Part shown: positions 9,401 to 19,213 of the stretch, piece after piece | Numbering within the stretch: the first letter of the stretch is position 1 | How the letters are laid out: each line of letters starts with the position of its first letter | Source of the DNA: Endozoicomonas_A sp049275935 | GTDB lineage: Bacteria > Pseudomonadota > Gammaproteobacteria > Pseudomonadales > Endozoicomonadaceae | Direction: 5' to 3' | NCBI RefSeq assembly: GCF_049275935.1 | Contig: NZ_CP184830.1 | Location: 2,976,001-3,040,000 of the forward strand | Length of the DNA stretch: 64,000 nucleotides | Notes under the pieces: model-generated | The model's database searches: none | Seen by the model: only the letters and a program-made list of their open reading frames with translations | What the model was told of the DNA's origin: nothing | Translations under genes and position numbers: made by a program

Positions 9401-12281
9401 TGAAATTATTATTGTCTAGCTGAATAGTCCTGGCCACGCTGGTTGATGGCTGTGACGATGATGCAGGGACAGCGGATGATGCTTCCAAAGATGACCCAGA
9501 AGTTGGTGAAGTACCAGTTACAGAAGCCGTTGTCAGTTCCCTGGTTTTCGGCTGTGCCGATGACGATGGTACAGCGGATGAAGCTTCCAATGATGACTCA
9601 GAAGTGGGTGAAGTACGAACTACAAAAGACGTGCTCAGTTCGCTGGTTGTTGGCTCTGCTGTTGACGATGGAACAGTGGACGAAGCTTCTTCTGATGGTG
9701 ACTCAGAAGTGGACGAAGTACGAGCGGCAGAAGCTGTGGTCAATTCGCCAGTTGTTGGTTGTGCCGTTGACGAAGGAACAGTCGATGAAGCTTTTTCTGA
9801 CGGTGACTCAGAAGTGGACGAAGTACGAGCGACAGAAGCCGTGTTTAGTTCGTCGGTTGTTGTTTGTACCGTTGACGATGGGACGGTAAATGAAGCTTCT
9901 TCCGACGGTGACTCAGATGTGGGCAAAGTACGAGCGACAAAAGCCGTGGTCAGTTCGCTGGTTGTTGGCTGCGCCGTTGACGATGGAACTGTGGATGAAG
10001 CTTCTTCCGACGGTGATTCAGATGTGGGTGAAGTACGAGTGACAGAAGCCGTGCTCAGTTCACCGCTTGTTGGCTGCGCCGTTGACGATGGAACTGTGGA
10101 TAAAGCTTCTTCCGACGGTGATTCAGAAGTGGGTGAAGTACGAGTGACAGAAGCCGTGGTCAGTTCGCCGCTTGTTGGCTGCGCCGTTGACGATGGAACA
10201 CTGGATAAAGCTTCTTCCGACGGTGACTCAGATGTGAGCGAATTAGTAGCGACAGAAGCTGTGGTCAGTTTGCCGGTTGTTGGTTGTGCCGTTGTTGGTG
10301 GGGCAGTGGATGAAGCTTCTGACGGTAACTCAGAAGTGGGGGAAGTACGAGCCACAGAAGCCATGGTCATTTCGCTGGTTGTTGGCTGTGCCGTTGACGG
10401 TGGGATAGTAGATGAAGCTTCTTCTGACGGTGACTCAGAAGTAGGGGAAGTACGAGCCACAGAAGCCGTGATCAATGTTCCGGTTGACGTCTGCGCGGAT
10501 GACAAGGGTATAGCGTTTGAAGCTTCTGATGGTGACTCAGAACTCAGAGTACTGTCCGTGGGTGATTGAGTAAGCATTTCTTTGCTGCAGTCAAATCCCC
10601 CTTGTGTGCAATCAACTCCGGCCAGTAGTGTTTGCGGTTCAAAGAAAGCTTTTGGAAACGGTAAATAGCCATCCTGACCGTTCCAGACAGTACGATTGAA
10701 AGAGGTAGCATTGGCGACACCACCAGGGTCGGCAAACTCATTCAGGACGGGAGGAAACTGGTTGTTTGCCTGTCGGGTCCCATTGATTCGGGCAAGGTCT
10801 CGGTAGGGGGTGTTAACGCCTTTGAGCATCGGCAGCTGTGTTGCATCACCGGCATTCCAGAGCTCGCTGCTCAAACCTCTCAGGTTTGCTTTAAGATCAG
10901 CTTTTGATATTCTCTCGACACCCGTGTTATATCCACTCCATTCGGAAGCCGGGTGATACTTTGTATAAGTATCCAGATTATTCTGAATACGGGCTGCGTC
11001 GTAATTGGTTGCGACTGCCGCACTTTTATTGCGTTCATAATGTGTTTTAATCAGACCCGTATTAACATTATTGTAAACTGAGGCCCGTTGGGCCGTCCCT
11101 GAAATACCAGCGACTGGACTGTAATAATCTTTCCCTATAACAGCTCCGGCATTTAGGTTGTCGTGAATGCTTGTACCTCTGGCTTTTCCAGCAATACCTC
11201 CGCTATAGGCATATTTGCCATCAGTAGTGACAGGGCCGACATTGACATTTTGAACAACCGGAGCGTTTATTACCTGGCCGGTTATTCCTCCCACCTTGGA
11301 GTAATATTTTCCAGAAATACTGCCTGTATTAAGGTTTTTGCTGACGCGGGTATGGCTTGAGGCCTGCCCTACTATTCCACCCACATTACCACCTCCCCGG
11401 TGGGAGGTGCCGTCCAGGTAGTCGGAGGCAATTTTTCCGGTGTTCAGGTTTTGTAAGACACTGGCCGCTATTGCCTGCCCTGCAATCCCTCCGGAATCTT
11501 CAGTATGGCCAGCATTAACCTCACCGGTATTCACATTGTTATTAGCAAAGCTATTCCTTTTCAGCATTCCGACAATGCCACCGGCGGGAGAAGAATAGAG
11601 GTTTCTGGAGGCTATTTTTCCGGTGTTCAGGTCATTTGAAACAGAAGATGCCTGATCGGCCAATCCAGCGATACCCCCTGAGATAGCGCTTCCGGTTGTG
11701 AAAATGGTGCCGGTGTTGACACTATCCCTTATGACGCTATCAGAAATACTGCCCGCTATACCTCCGCTATGACTGTGAAGACCCCCCGTTTGGATGGTTC
11801 CGGCATAATTAACCACCTCTTCAATCCTGCTGCTTTTCAACTCTCCCACAAGCGCACCTGACGGACTGTTCGTTCCGGAACTGGTCACTTTTGGCTGATT
11901 AAGCAGGATCTGTTTTATAACGCTATTCTGCAACGACCCGAACAAGCCTGAGGCCGTGTTATCTAACGAGGTTGAAACTTCGAGGCCGGAAATTACGTGG
12001 CCTTTGCCATCCAGAATGAGAGAAAACGGAATGGATTTATTGCCGACGGGTTCCCAGGGCCTGAATCGGCGCAAGTCAATATCACTGATTAACCGATAGC
12101 GACCTTTGACCGGGTGGTCGGCGTTCAGATATCGATTGAAATTATTATTGTCCAGCTCAATCGTGCTGGCCCAACTGTTCCAGTCTGGAAAACAGACGAC
12201 AAGTGACAGTAATAATAAAGATGGCTTTTTGTTGATAGGCAGGCTACGCCAATTCTGATTTTCTATCAGGTTGGTACTCAT
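6456..12281 (-). CDS. Giant GLUG-type repeat surface protein with duplicated repeat domain (paralog 1)
   Basis: 1941 residues. Order: signal peptide (LLLLSLVVCF..WAS), a domain opening IELDNNNFNRYLNADHPVKG and GHVISGLEVST, then about ten GLUG-like repeats (units such as NLNTGKIASRN..AGGIVG). A Ser/Thr/Pro-rich tandem repeat linker of about 380 residues follows, then a second copy of the whole GLUG domain beginning IQLDNNNFNQYLNADHPVKG. Last come the family's shared C-terminal module (CPLPEGTPLFQTYD..., delta-60-like units such as ELDKQFG and MDSAFIIDD) and one membrane span (GFIAAGSVTVATIAIILAI) with a basic tail. Predicted to be anchored in a membrane with the repeats outside. A role as adhesin or host-interaction protein is inferred. 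First of four tandem paralogs. Confidence 0.85.
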   Translation of the reverse strand: MSTNLIENQNWRSLPINKKPSLLLLSLVVCFPDWNSWASTIELDNNNFNRYLNADHPVKGRYRLISDIDLRRFRPWEPVGNKSIPFSLILDGKGHVISGLEVSTSLDNTASGLFGSLQNSVIKQILLNQPKVTSSGTNSPSGALVGELKSSRIEEVVNYAGTIQTGGLHSHSGGIAGSISDSVIRDSVNTGTIFTTGSAISGGIAGLADQASSVSNDLNTGKIASRNLYSSPAGGIVGMLKRNSFANNNVNTGEVNAGHTEDSGGIAGQAIAASVLQNLNTGKIASDYLDGTSHRGGGNVGGIVGQASSHTRVSKNLNTGSISGKYYSKVGGITGQVINAPVVQNVNVGPVTTDGKYAYSGGIAGKARGTSIHDNLNAGAVIGKDYYSPVAGISGTAQRASVYNNVNTGLIKTHYERNKSAAVATNYDAARIQNNLDTYTKYHPASEWSGYNTGVERISKADLKANLRGLSSELWNAGDATQLPMLKGVNTPYRDLARINGTRQANNQFPPVLNEFADPGGVANATSFNRTVWNGQDGYLPFPKAFFEPQTLLAGVDCTQGGFDCSKEMLTQSPTDSTLSSESPSEASNAIPLSSAQTSTGTLITASVARTSPTSESPSEEASSTIPPSTAQPTTSEMTMASVARTSPTSELPSEASSTAPPTTAQPTTGKLTTASVATNSLTSESPSEEALSSVPSSTAQPTSGELTTASVTRTSPTSESPSEEALSTVPSSTAQPTSGELSTASVTRTSPTSESPSEEASSTVPSSTAQPTTSELTTAFVARTLPTSESPSEEASFTVPSSTVQTTTDELNTASVARTSSTSESPSEKASSTVPSSTAQPTTGELTTASAARTSSTSESPSEEASSTVPSSTAEPTTSELSTSFVVRTSPTSESSLEASSAVPSSSAQPKTRELTTASVTGTSPTSGSSLEASSAVPASSSQPSTSVARTIQLDNNNFNQYLNADHPVKGHYELISNIDLSRFTHWEPVGNKSVPFTLTLIGNGHVISGLEVSTSADNTTAGLFGSLENSTIRQILLNQPKVTSSGDASPTGALVGEMKQSRIEEVASSAGVIKTSGSGSHAGGIAGSVSDNSIIRDSLNTGTVITTGIACAGGITGLAEQASVISNNLNTGKITPRNLHDSPAGGIVGRLKISSLAYNNLNTGEVNVGHTENSGGIAGEAEAARVVQNLNTGKIASDYLDSTSQRGGGNVGGIVGEASSHSLVSNNLNTGSISGKYGSHVGGITGRVVNTTAVQNVNVGPVTTDGKFAYGGGIAGKARGESIYDNLNAGAVVGRGRSSPVAGISGTARGANVYNNVNTGLIKTYYYDNRKSAAVANIRKAGRIENNLDTFTKNRSVLTFVEWDGYNTGVVRVPRDVLKSNLSGLSSELWNSGDSSQLPMLKGINAPYNELVRINGTKQANNQFPRALNEFADPGGNSNATFFSRTVWNSQDGYLPFLKAFFGAQTLLAGIDCTPSGFDCSEKKETTPSASSSSSEKPSASLSDNCPLPEGTPLFQTYDRENQRIYVVIQPESHEPSGIILARYQGTELDKQFGSCGTVKYTTSVNQAKILDSYQSLTGQVIHETTGPHLDIVATTTSGKATLLEFPLTAAQRDQARLRVRKNLFPDNVQINDTAYHEGVMYLTGSIDNSLFVGRYLQRRLYLHEKYPEDKEEGLFLRLSPDGKRLYVAGKSDQDAPHPLFIREYDSNQLNPAASFGNNGKEIMATNDIDTFNSQYILIQKDQSYVAVFSHEGEKLSIRRFTTENGQMDSAFIIDDRIDFSSRTKGSTTTVRLIPRDDLLHAIIYNSDGQAYVVTYQNQVNVHRFDTTFTPAAAKSMRPVFVRNNAYLAVENTNIEEGRRLVRMQEISLEIENYNYQVSPIAFSSERSTEGMSGLGIGFIAAGSVTVATIAIILAIKKFKRQRFGSGTETHELLSLDKF
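9435..10570 (-). repeat. Tandem Ser/Thr/Pro-rich coding repeats inside paralog 1
   Basis: About ten to twelve degenerate units of roughly 35-36 codons. Each contains ESPSEEAS-(S/T)VPSSTAQPT and TTASVARTSPTS variants. They form an extended linker between the two GLUG domains. The other paralogs have only short remnants of such a linker, so the number of units has changed recently. Confidence 0.85.
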
Positions 12282-12444
12282 GGAAGCATTACCATAAAAA
12301 TAATGATGATAACTACTCGTATTCTCATTTGTATTTATAGACTATAAGGGGTCATCATGAGCAAGCATGGCAAGCAGATTTTGTTATCCAGACGATCCGT
12401 AATAAAATCCTGTTCAGCTCATCAGTCACGGTTCATGCCAATGT

Positions 12445-12796
12445 TAGCAAAATCGTCGTAAACCCTCGCCCAATCGAGGGTGTCGCAAAACTCTCTCCGG
12501 CGTGGGAACTCGCTGACTCCCGTCATTGCCGACTTCATTCTCGTCATTCCCGCGAAGGCGGGAATCCACACTGACTCTCCACCAGAACCATACTGCCCGG
12601 TGTCCCCCTGGCCTTGTCATCCCCGAGAAGCCAGAGATCCACCGTTGGCGCTGGATTCCCGCCTTCGCGGGAATGACGACTTCAGAGCATGAGAACGAGC
12701 TGTTGAAGTTTTGCGACACCCACACAGAGCGTGGAAACGAGTTGTTGGGCTTTTGCGACACCCTCGATTGGGCGAGGGTTTACGACGATTTTGCTA
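12445..12796. repeat. Nested palindromic element between surface-protein genes
   Basis: A 352-bp element with perfect 46-bp inverted ends (12445-12490 and 12751-12796; they include ccctcgcccaatcgaggg and gtgtcgcaaaa). Inside sits a second palindrome built on the widespread gtcattcccgcgaaggcggg repeat (about 12542-12570 and 12653-12679). The gtgtcgcaaaact end motif recurs at 30511-30579 and once at 54479-54490. Small frames inside are shadows. The rest of the gap 12282-12444 and 12797-12876 holds no gene I can see. Confidence 0.8.
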
Positions 12797-12876
12797 AGAG
12801 GAGTCATTATGCAGGAACATATCAGGCAGCTTTTGTTATACGGATGATCCTTGATAAAAGCGTCTGGAAGTTGCAT

Positions 12877-15800
12877 TTATATTGCTGATAGAGGCGGTTG
12901 TTTCTTGAGGGTCTTAATGGCTATCACAATTGCAATCGTTACAGTCATCACAGTGCTCGCTGTAATAAGCCCGATTCCCAAACCAAAAACTGCTGCAGAA
13001 AGTTTTCCGGATGATTTCCTGGACAATCCGAAGGACGATGGCGATTCCTTATACAATATGGCGGCAGGGGGTTTTTGATGGTTGTAGTTTCCAGGATGCA
13101 GAAAAATTTCCTGCATCTGAACATGCCGACTCCCCTTCTCACTCTCATAATCCTGAACGGACAGATAGACTTTATTGCCCACAAAAACCGGTCGCATAGA
13201 CTTTACTGCTGCCGGTTTGAATGTGGTATCGAAACGATTAATGTTGGCCTGATCTTTATAAGTAACTACAGACATTTGTCCATCACTGGTGTAGATAATG
13301 GCGTGCGAATAATCTTCCGTTGTCACCAACCTGACAGTTGCAAACGAACCCGATGTGCGGGAAGGAAAGCCAACGCTATCGTCAATCATAAAAGCACTAT
13401 CCATCTGGCCATTTTCAGTGGCGAACCGGCGAATAGACAGTTGCTCTTTCTCAGGGCTAAATGTTGCAACGTAGACTTGGTCTTTTTGTATCAGGATATC
13501 CTGCTGAATATTGACTCTGTCGATGTTATTGGTGGGTATTATCTCTTTCCCGCTGTCTCCAAAAGTGGCAATGGGGCTTAGTTGACTACTATCGAACTGC
13601 CTGATAAACAGTTGATAGGATGTATCTCTATCACTTTTGCCCGTTACATAAAGGCGTTCACCATCCGGGGAAAGCCTTAGACTAAGCCCTTGTTCCTCAT
13701 CATATTGGCCACTGCTTTCGGCATAATCTATAGGATAAAAGAGCTGCTGCTGGTGGTAATGGCCAATAAATATGTTGTCATCGACTGTTCCAGTTAAATA
13801 CATGAAACCCTGATGATGAGTAGCATCATTAATTTGCAGATTTTCAGGGAATAAGTCGTTATTAACGGTGAATTGTGCCTGGTATCCCTGGATAGCACTT
13901 AACGGGAACTCGAGCAGAGTCGTTTTTCCTGAATCTGTTGTTACAACAAGGTTAAGGAAGGAACCAGTTGTTTCCTGAATAACCTGTCCTACCAGTGACT
14001 GGGAGGGATCCAGCATTATGGCGTGGTTGTCAGAGGGGGTGTATTTCATAACGCCGCACAAACCAAATTGTTTATCCAGTTCGGTGCCTTTATAGCGTGC
14101 CAGAATAACCCCTTCCGAAAGTTCTTCATAATGTGTTCCAGGCTGGATGACAACGTATATCCGCTGGGTTACCGGGTCGTACGCCTGGTAGAGAGGTGTG
14201 CCCTTCAGTGGCGGACAGTTATCCAGCGGATTGGCTGAATGGGTTGTGGAGGATGTACTATCAGGTAAGGTTGTATGCAACAATTTTTCTGATGGTGACT
14301 CCGAATCAGGTAAAGTACGAGCCCCGAGTGTAGTGTCCAATTCGCTGATTGAATGCTGTGCAGATGACGATTGGGCCGGAGATGAAGTTTCTGACGCTGA
14401 CTCCGAATCCGATAAGCTATGGGGTCTGGAAGCAGTGCTTAATGAAACGGTTGAGAGCCGAGCAGACGACGATGGTGTAACCGACGGAGTTGCCACGATG
14501 TTCTTATCCTCGCGGCAGTCAAATCCTCCTTGTGTGCAATCAATTCCAGCCAGTAGTGTTTGTGGTTTGTAGAAAACTTTTGGAAACGGTAAATAACCAT
14601 CCCGTCCGTTCCAGATAGTACGATTGAAAGAGGTAGCATCTGTCTCACCACCAGGATCAGCAAACTCATTCAGGACGGTGGGAAACTGGTTATTTGTCTG
14701 TTGGGTACCATCTATTCGGGCAAGGTCACGGTAAGGGGTGTTAACGCTTTTGAGCATCGGCAGCTGTGTTGCATCACCGGCATTCCAGAGTGTGCTGTTC
14801 AAACCACTCAGGTCTGATTTGAGAGCAGTTTTTGACAGTCTTTTGATTCCTGTATTTCGTCCATCATCACCTAAACTAGCCGATTGATTCTTTGTGAAAG
14901 TATCCAGGTTATTCTCAATACGATCTGTCATCCAGATTCTTGCCACTGCCCCGCTCAGATAGAGACTTCCTTCCTGAGCTTCAACCGGCCCCGTATTGAC
15001 ATTGTTGTAAAGCGAGGTCGAATAAAAGCTGGCCTTTCCGGCAATACCACCGACATAGCCACCAATATCAGATAATTTAATTGCTCCGGCATTAAGGTTG
15101 TCCCGAATGATTCCACCTTCAGTACCTCCGGCAATACCTCCCACTGAGCCGCCAGCACTGACAGTCCCGGCATTTACATTTTCAACAACAGAACTCTCGT
15201 CCACTTGCCCCGCTATTCCACCCACATGTGTTGGAACATACTCTGAAAAAATGTTGCCAGTATTGAGGTTTCTGCTGACCATGGTTTGCCCGGAGGCCTG
15301 CCCCACTATTCCGCCCTTGCCTCCTGTTTTTATAGCGTCGACTAATCTCGAATTTATGGACATTTTTCCGGTGTTAAGATTATCTAATACCCTGGCCGTT
15401 TCTGCCTTTCCTGCAATTCCCCCGGAATTTTCGGTATATCTGACAGTGACCCCGCCGGTATTCATATTATTGTTAGCAGTACTGTTATTTTTCAGTGTTC
15501 CAACAATGCCACCTGCGGGTGAGGAATGCCAAAATCCGGAGATTATTTTTCCGGTATTCAGGTTATTTGAAACAGATGATGTCTGATTGGCCAATCCGGC
15601 GATTCCGCCTGTGCTGCCTCCAAAAATTGTGGTGACGGTGCCGGTGTTTACACTATCGCGTATGACGCTGTCAGAAACACTGCCCGCCAAACCGCCGGCG
15701 TCACTGCCGTAACCGGTCGTTTTGATCGTTCCGGCATAATTAACCACCTCTTCAATTATGCTGCCTTTCAAGTCTCCCACAAGCGCACCTGTCGGGCTCA

Positions 15801-16209
15801 CAAATCTGGAACTCCTTACTTTTGGCCGTTTAATCAGGATCTGCCTGATGACACTGTTCTGTAGTGACCCGAACAAGCCAGTGGCAGTGCCATAATGTGA
15901 AGTTGAAACCTTGAGGCCGGAAATAACATGTCCGTTGCCTTCCAGAGTGAGGGAAAACGGAACGGATTTATTGCCGACGGGTTTCCAGACAATTTGGCTC
16001 AGGTCAATATCACTGATTAACCGATAGCAACCTTTGACCGGGTGGTCAGCATTCAGATATTGCCTGAAATTATTATTGTCCAGCTCAATAGTGCTGGCCC
16101 AATTGCTTCCGTTTGAGAAACAGACGACAAGTGACAGTAATAGTACAGAGAATTTTTTTTGATAGTCAGGCTTTGCCTGATTTTGATCTTTTATCAGGCT
16201 TTTATCCAT
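12877..16209 (-). CDS. GLUG-type repeat surface protein (paralog 2)
   Basis: 1110 residues from the ATG at 16209 (MDKSLIKDQNQ), which aligns with the starts of the other paralogs; an in-frame ATG at 16272 would add a 21-residue extension inside the shared upstream block. Order: signal peptide (SVLLLSLVVCF), TIELDNNNF opening domain, GLUG-like repeats (NLNTGKI..GGIVG), short Ser/Thr linker (about 620-690), C-terminal delta-60-like module (CPPLKGTPLYQAYD, ELDKQFGLCG, MDSAFMIDD) and one membrane span near the C-terminus (LITASTVMTVTIAIVIAI) with a basic tail. Predicted surface or periplasm-facing anchored protein. Confidence 0.83.
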   Translation of the reverse strand: MDKSLIKDQNQAKPDYQKKFSVLLLSLVVCFSNGSNWASTIELDNNNFRQYLNADHPVKGCYRLISDIDLSQIVWKPVGNKSVPFSLTLEGNGHVISGLKVSTSHYGTATGLFGSLQNSVIRQILIKRPKVRSSRFVSPTGALVGDLKGSIIEEVVNYAGTIKTTGYGSDAGGLAGSVSDSVIRDSVNTGTVTTIFGGSTGGIAGLANQTSSVSNNLNTGKIISGFWHSSPAGGIVGTLKNNSTANNNMNTGGVTVRYTENSGGIAGKAETARVLDNLNTGKMSINSRLVDAIKTGGKGGIVGQASGQTMVSRNLNTGNIFSEYVPTHVGGIAGQVDESSVVENVNAGTVSAGGSVGGIAGGTEGGIIRDNLNAGAIKLSDIGGYVGGIAGKASFYSTSLYNNVNTGPVEAQEGSLYLSGAVARIWMTDRIENNLDTFTKNQSASLGDDGRNTGIKRLSKTALKSDLSGLNSTLWNAGDATQLPMLKSVNTPYRDLARIDGTQQTNNQFPTVLNEFADPGGETDATSFNRTIWNGRDGYLPFPKVFYKPQTLLAGIDCTQGGFDCREDKNIVATPSVTPSSSARLSTVSLSTASRPHSLSDSESASETSSPAQSSSAQHSISELDTTLGARTLPDSESPSEKLLHTTLPDSTSSTTHSANPLDNCPPLKGTPLYQAYDPVTQRIYVVIQPGTHYEELSEGVILARYKGTELDKQFGLCGVMKYTPSDNHAIMLDPSQSLVGQVIQETTGSFLNLVVTTDSGKTTLLEFPLSAIQGYQAQFTVNNDLFPENLQINDATHHQGFMYLTGTVDDNIFIGHYHQQQLFYPIDYAESSGQYDEEQGLSLRLSPDGERLYVTGKSDRDTSYQLFIRQFDSSQLSPIATFGDSGKEIIPTNNIDRVNIQQDILIQKDQVYVATFSPEKEQLSIRRFATENGQMDSAFMIDDSVGFPSRTSGSFATVRLVTTEDYSHAIIYTSDGQMSVVTYKDQANINRFDTTFKPAAVKSMRPVFVGNKVYLSVQDYESEKGSRHVQMQEIFLHPGNYNHQKPPAAILYKESPSSFGLSRKSSGKLSAAVFGLGIGLITASTVMTVTIAIVIAIKTLKKQPPLSAI

Positions 16210-16311
16210 TGCGGCAATACCATGGAGATAATGATAATAGGTAGGTTTATATAGACTACTCAGAGTCATCATGCCGACTGGCCTTGTTATTTGCCCGTTT
16301 CTTCAGGGTCG

Positions 16312-19112
16312 CTACTTACGGGTTTTCATTCCTGACCTTTTAAACTTGTTGATGGCCAGGACGACTGCAACCGCCGTTGTAGCGACTGCAGCGCTTCCTG
16401 CAATAAGCTCAGTTCGCCAGTCAGAAATCACCGCAGACGATTCTGCAGACCATAAAGCGACAGAGGGTTTTTGACGATTGTAGTTTTCAAGACCCAGAGA
16501 GATTTCTTGCATCCGAACCTGCCGACCGCCCTCCTCAGTATCAGGGTTTTCAATGGCCAGGTAAGCTTTATTGCCTACAAATACCAGGCGCATAGATTCT
16601 ACCGCCGCAGGCTTAAATCTGGTGTCAAAACGATGGACGTTGACCTGATCTTCATAAGTAAATACAGACAGTTGTCCATCGCTGTTGTAAATAATGGCGT
16701 GCAGATAATCTTCCGTTGTCATCAGCCTGACGGTTGTAGGTGAATCCGGGGAGCGGGAAGAAAAATCAATCCAGTCATCAATAATAAAAGTACTATCCAT
16801 TTCTCCACTGTCAGCGGCAAACCGACGAATAGAAAGTTTCTCTTCTCCGGGACTGAATGTGGCAACGTAGGTCTGGTCTTTTTGTATCAGGATGTCCAGC
16901 CGACAGTTGACCGTGTCAATGTTACTGGCGGTTATCAACTTTCTATCATCTTTTTCAGAAGCAGCAGCGGGATTTAGTTTTACGTTGAATTGCAATCGGT
17001 ATCTCTGGTTGGCCGTTAACGGGAACTCGAACAGGGTCGTTTTTCCTGACTTTGTTGTTGCAATAATATTGAGGGAAGAGCCTGTGGTTTTGTGAATAAC
17101 CTTTGCTGACAGAGACGGGTATGAGCTCAGTATTTTGGCGTGGGGGCTAGAGGTTGTATAAGTCACAATGCCGCACAAACCAAATTGTTGATCCAGTTCA
17201 GGGCCCTTATAGCGTGCCAGAATTATACCTCCAGGAGCCGATTCAGAAGACGGTTCAGCTTTAATCACAACGTATATATGCTGGTTTTCCGGGTCATAGG
17301 TTTGCAAGAGTGGTATGCCTTCTGGTGGCGGGCATTGACTTGAGAGGCCGGGCGAATGGGGTGGCAAAGGCTGTGTGGATGTTGGAGTCTGCGAGATGTC
17401 ATTGTCTGTACTGCAGTCAAATCCTTCTTGTGTGCAGTCAATCCCGGCTAATAAGGCTTGTGATTTGGAGAAAACGTGTAGAAAGGGTAAGTAACCATCC
17501 CGAGCGTTCCAGACATCAGGATTAAAAGAGGTGGCATTTGAAACACCACCGGGGTCTGCAAACTCACTCAGAACTGTCGGCAATTTGTTACCACTTATTC
17601 GGACCAGTTCACGGTAGGGGATGTTAATGCCTCTGAGCATAGGCAGCTGCGATTCATTACCGGCATTCCAGAGCGTGCTATTCAATCCGGTCAGGTTTGA
17701 TTTGAGATCACTTTTCGATAGTCTTACGACACCTTTATTACGTCCACTGCCTCTCTCACTGGTCCATTGGTACTTTGTGAAAGTATCCAGATTATGCTCA
17801 ATACGACCTGCCTTCCAAACTCTTGCTGCGGCCCCGCTTACGTAGCTGAAGTTTCGCTGGGCTTCAACGGACCCTGTGTTGACATTGTTGCACACTGTGG
17901 CTGAAAGGGTGGCTGCCCCGGAAATAGCACCTATATGACCACTAACACCTTTCGTTGTGATTGCTCCGACATTCAGGTTGTCCCTTACGCTAGAACCTTC
18001 AGCTTCTCCGGTAATACCCCCGGCGGATGCCTGAGGGCCTTGAGTAGTGACAGTTCCGGCATTGACATTTTGAGCAACAGGAGCCTTGACCACATCCCCG
18101 GCTATTCCACCTGCATAGGTACGCCAATACTTTGTAGAAATGCTACCCGTATTGAGATTTTTGCTGACCAGAGTTTGCCCGGAGGCATGTCCCACTATTC
18201 CACCACTGCTACCACCTTCCCCGCAGCAGAAGCAGAAGCTTCGCAAATAATCCGAGGCAACTTTTCCGGTATTCAGGTTATGTAATACCTCCGATGCTTC
18301 TGCTTGTCCTGCTATCCCACCGGAATATTCGGTATAGCCAACATTAATTTCACCGGTGTTTATATTGTTGTTAGCAGTACTGTTGTTTTTCAGGGTTCCG
18401 ACAATGCCACCGGCAGGCGAGGAGGAATATAAAATTCTGGAGGTTATTTTTCCGGTATTCAGGTTATTAGATATGGAAGATGTCTGATCGGCCCAGCCAG
18501 CGATACCACCTGCGCTGGCAGCTCTGATCGTCAGGACGGTGCCAGTATTTACACTGTCGTGTATAACGCTATCAGAAACACTGCCCGCCAAACCTCCGCT
18601 ATGACTACCAGGACCGCTCGCTCTGACGATTCCGGCATAATTGACCACCTCTTCAATCCTGCTGCCTTTCAATTCTCCCACAAGGGCACCTGCCGGGCTT
18701 GTAAATCCGACAGTGCTCACTTTTGGCTCTTTAAACAGGATCTGCCTGATGGTGCTGTTCTGCAGTGACCCGAACAAGCCTGAGGCTGTGTTATCGGCTG
18801 ACGTTGAAACCTTGAGTCCGGAAATAACGTGGCCGTTGCCATACAGTGTGAGAGAAAACGGAATGGAGGTGTTGCCGATGGGTTTCCAGGGAGTGAATTG
18901 GCTCAAGTCAATATCACTCACTAGCTGATAGTGACCTTCGACCGGGTGGTCGGCATTCAGATGTTCTCTGAAATTATTATTGTTCAGCTCAATAGTGCTG
19001 GCCCAATTGTTTCCGTTTGAGAAACAGACGACAAGTGACAGTAATAGTGCAAAGGATTTTTTTTTATAGTCAGGCTTTGCCGATTTTGATCTCTTATCAG
19101 GCTTTTATTCAT
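16312..19112 (-). pseudogene. GLUG-type surface protein (paralog 3), frameshifted at a poly-A tract
   Basis: The body (from a GTG at 18921 in the open frame, upstream to 18950s by homology) encodes the same modules as paralog 4. The shared C-terminal half is nearly identical to paralog 4. The expected start is the ATG at 19112 (MNKSLIRDQNRQSL). Between them lies a run of 9 A on the coding strand (19057-19065). With 9 A the start frame does not join the body frame; with 10 A it reads ...SLTIKKKSFALLLSLVVCF, matching the signal peptides of the paralogs. So either the gene is phase-variable or recently inactivated, or the run is a sequencing error. Confidence 0.75.
19057..19065 (-). repeat. Homopolymer A9 tract at the frameshift of paralog 3
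   Basis: Nine consecutive A on the coding strand inside the signal-peptide codons. One extra A restores a full-length reading frame. This is the layout of contingency loci that switch surface proteins by slipped-strand mispairing. Confidence 0.6.
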
Positions 19113-19213
19113 TGCAGAACTACCATAGAGATAATGATAATAAGTACGTTAATGTAGACTATTCAGAGTCATCATGCCGACTGACTTTGTATTTGCCCGT
19201 TTTCTCAGGGTCG

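Noticed and set aside
9443..10569. Long plus-strand frames opposite the Ser/Thr/Pro repeats (148 and 321 codons, Val/Asp/Glu-rich)
   Set aside because: They are antisense shadows of the 36-codon repeats in the 1941-residue protein; no start site or family features.
12526..12888. 120-codon frame containing SSFPRRREST and IPAFAGMT
   Set aside because: A well-known false translation of the cattcccgcgaaggcggg palindrome; not a gene.
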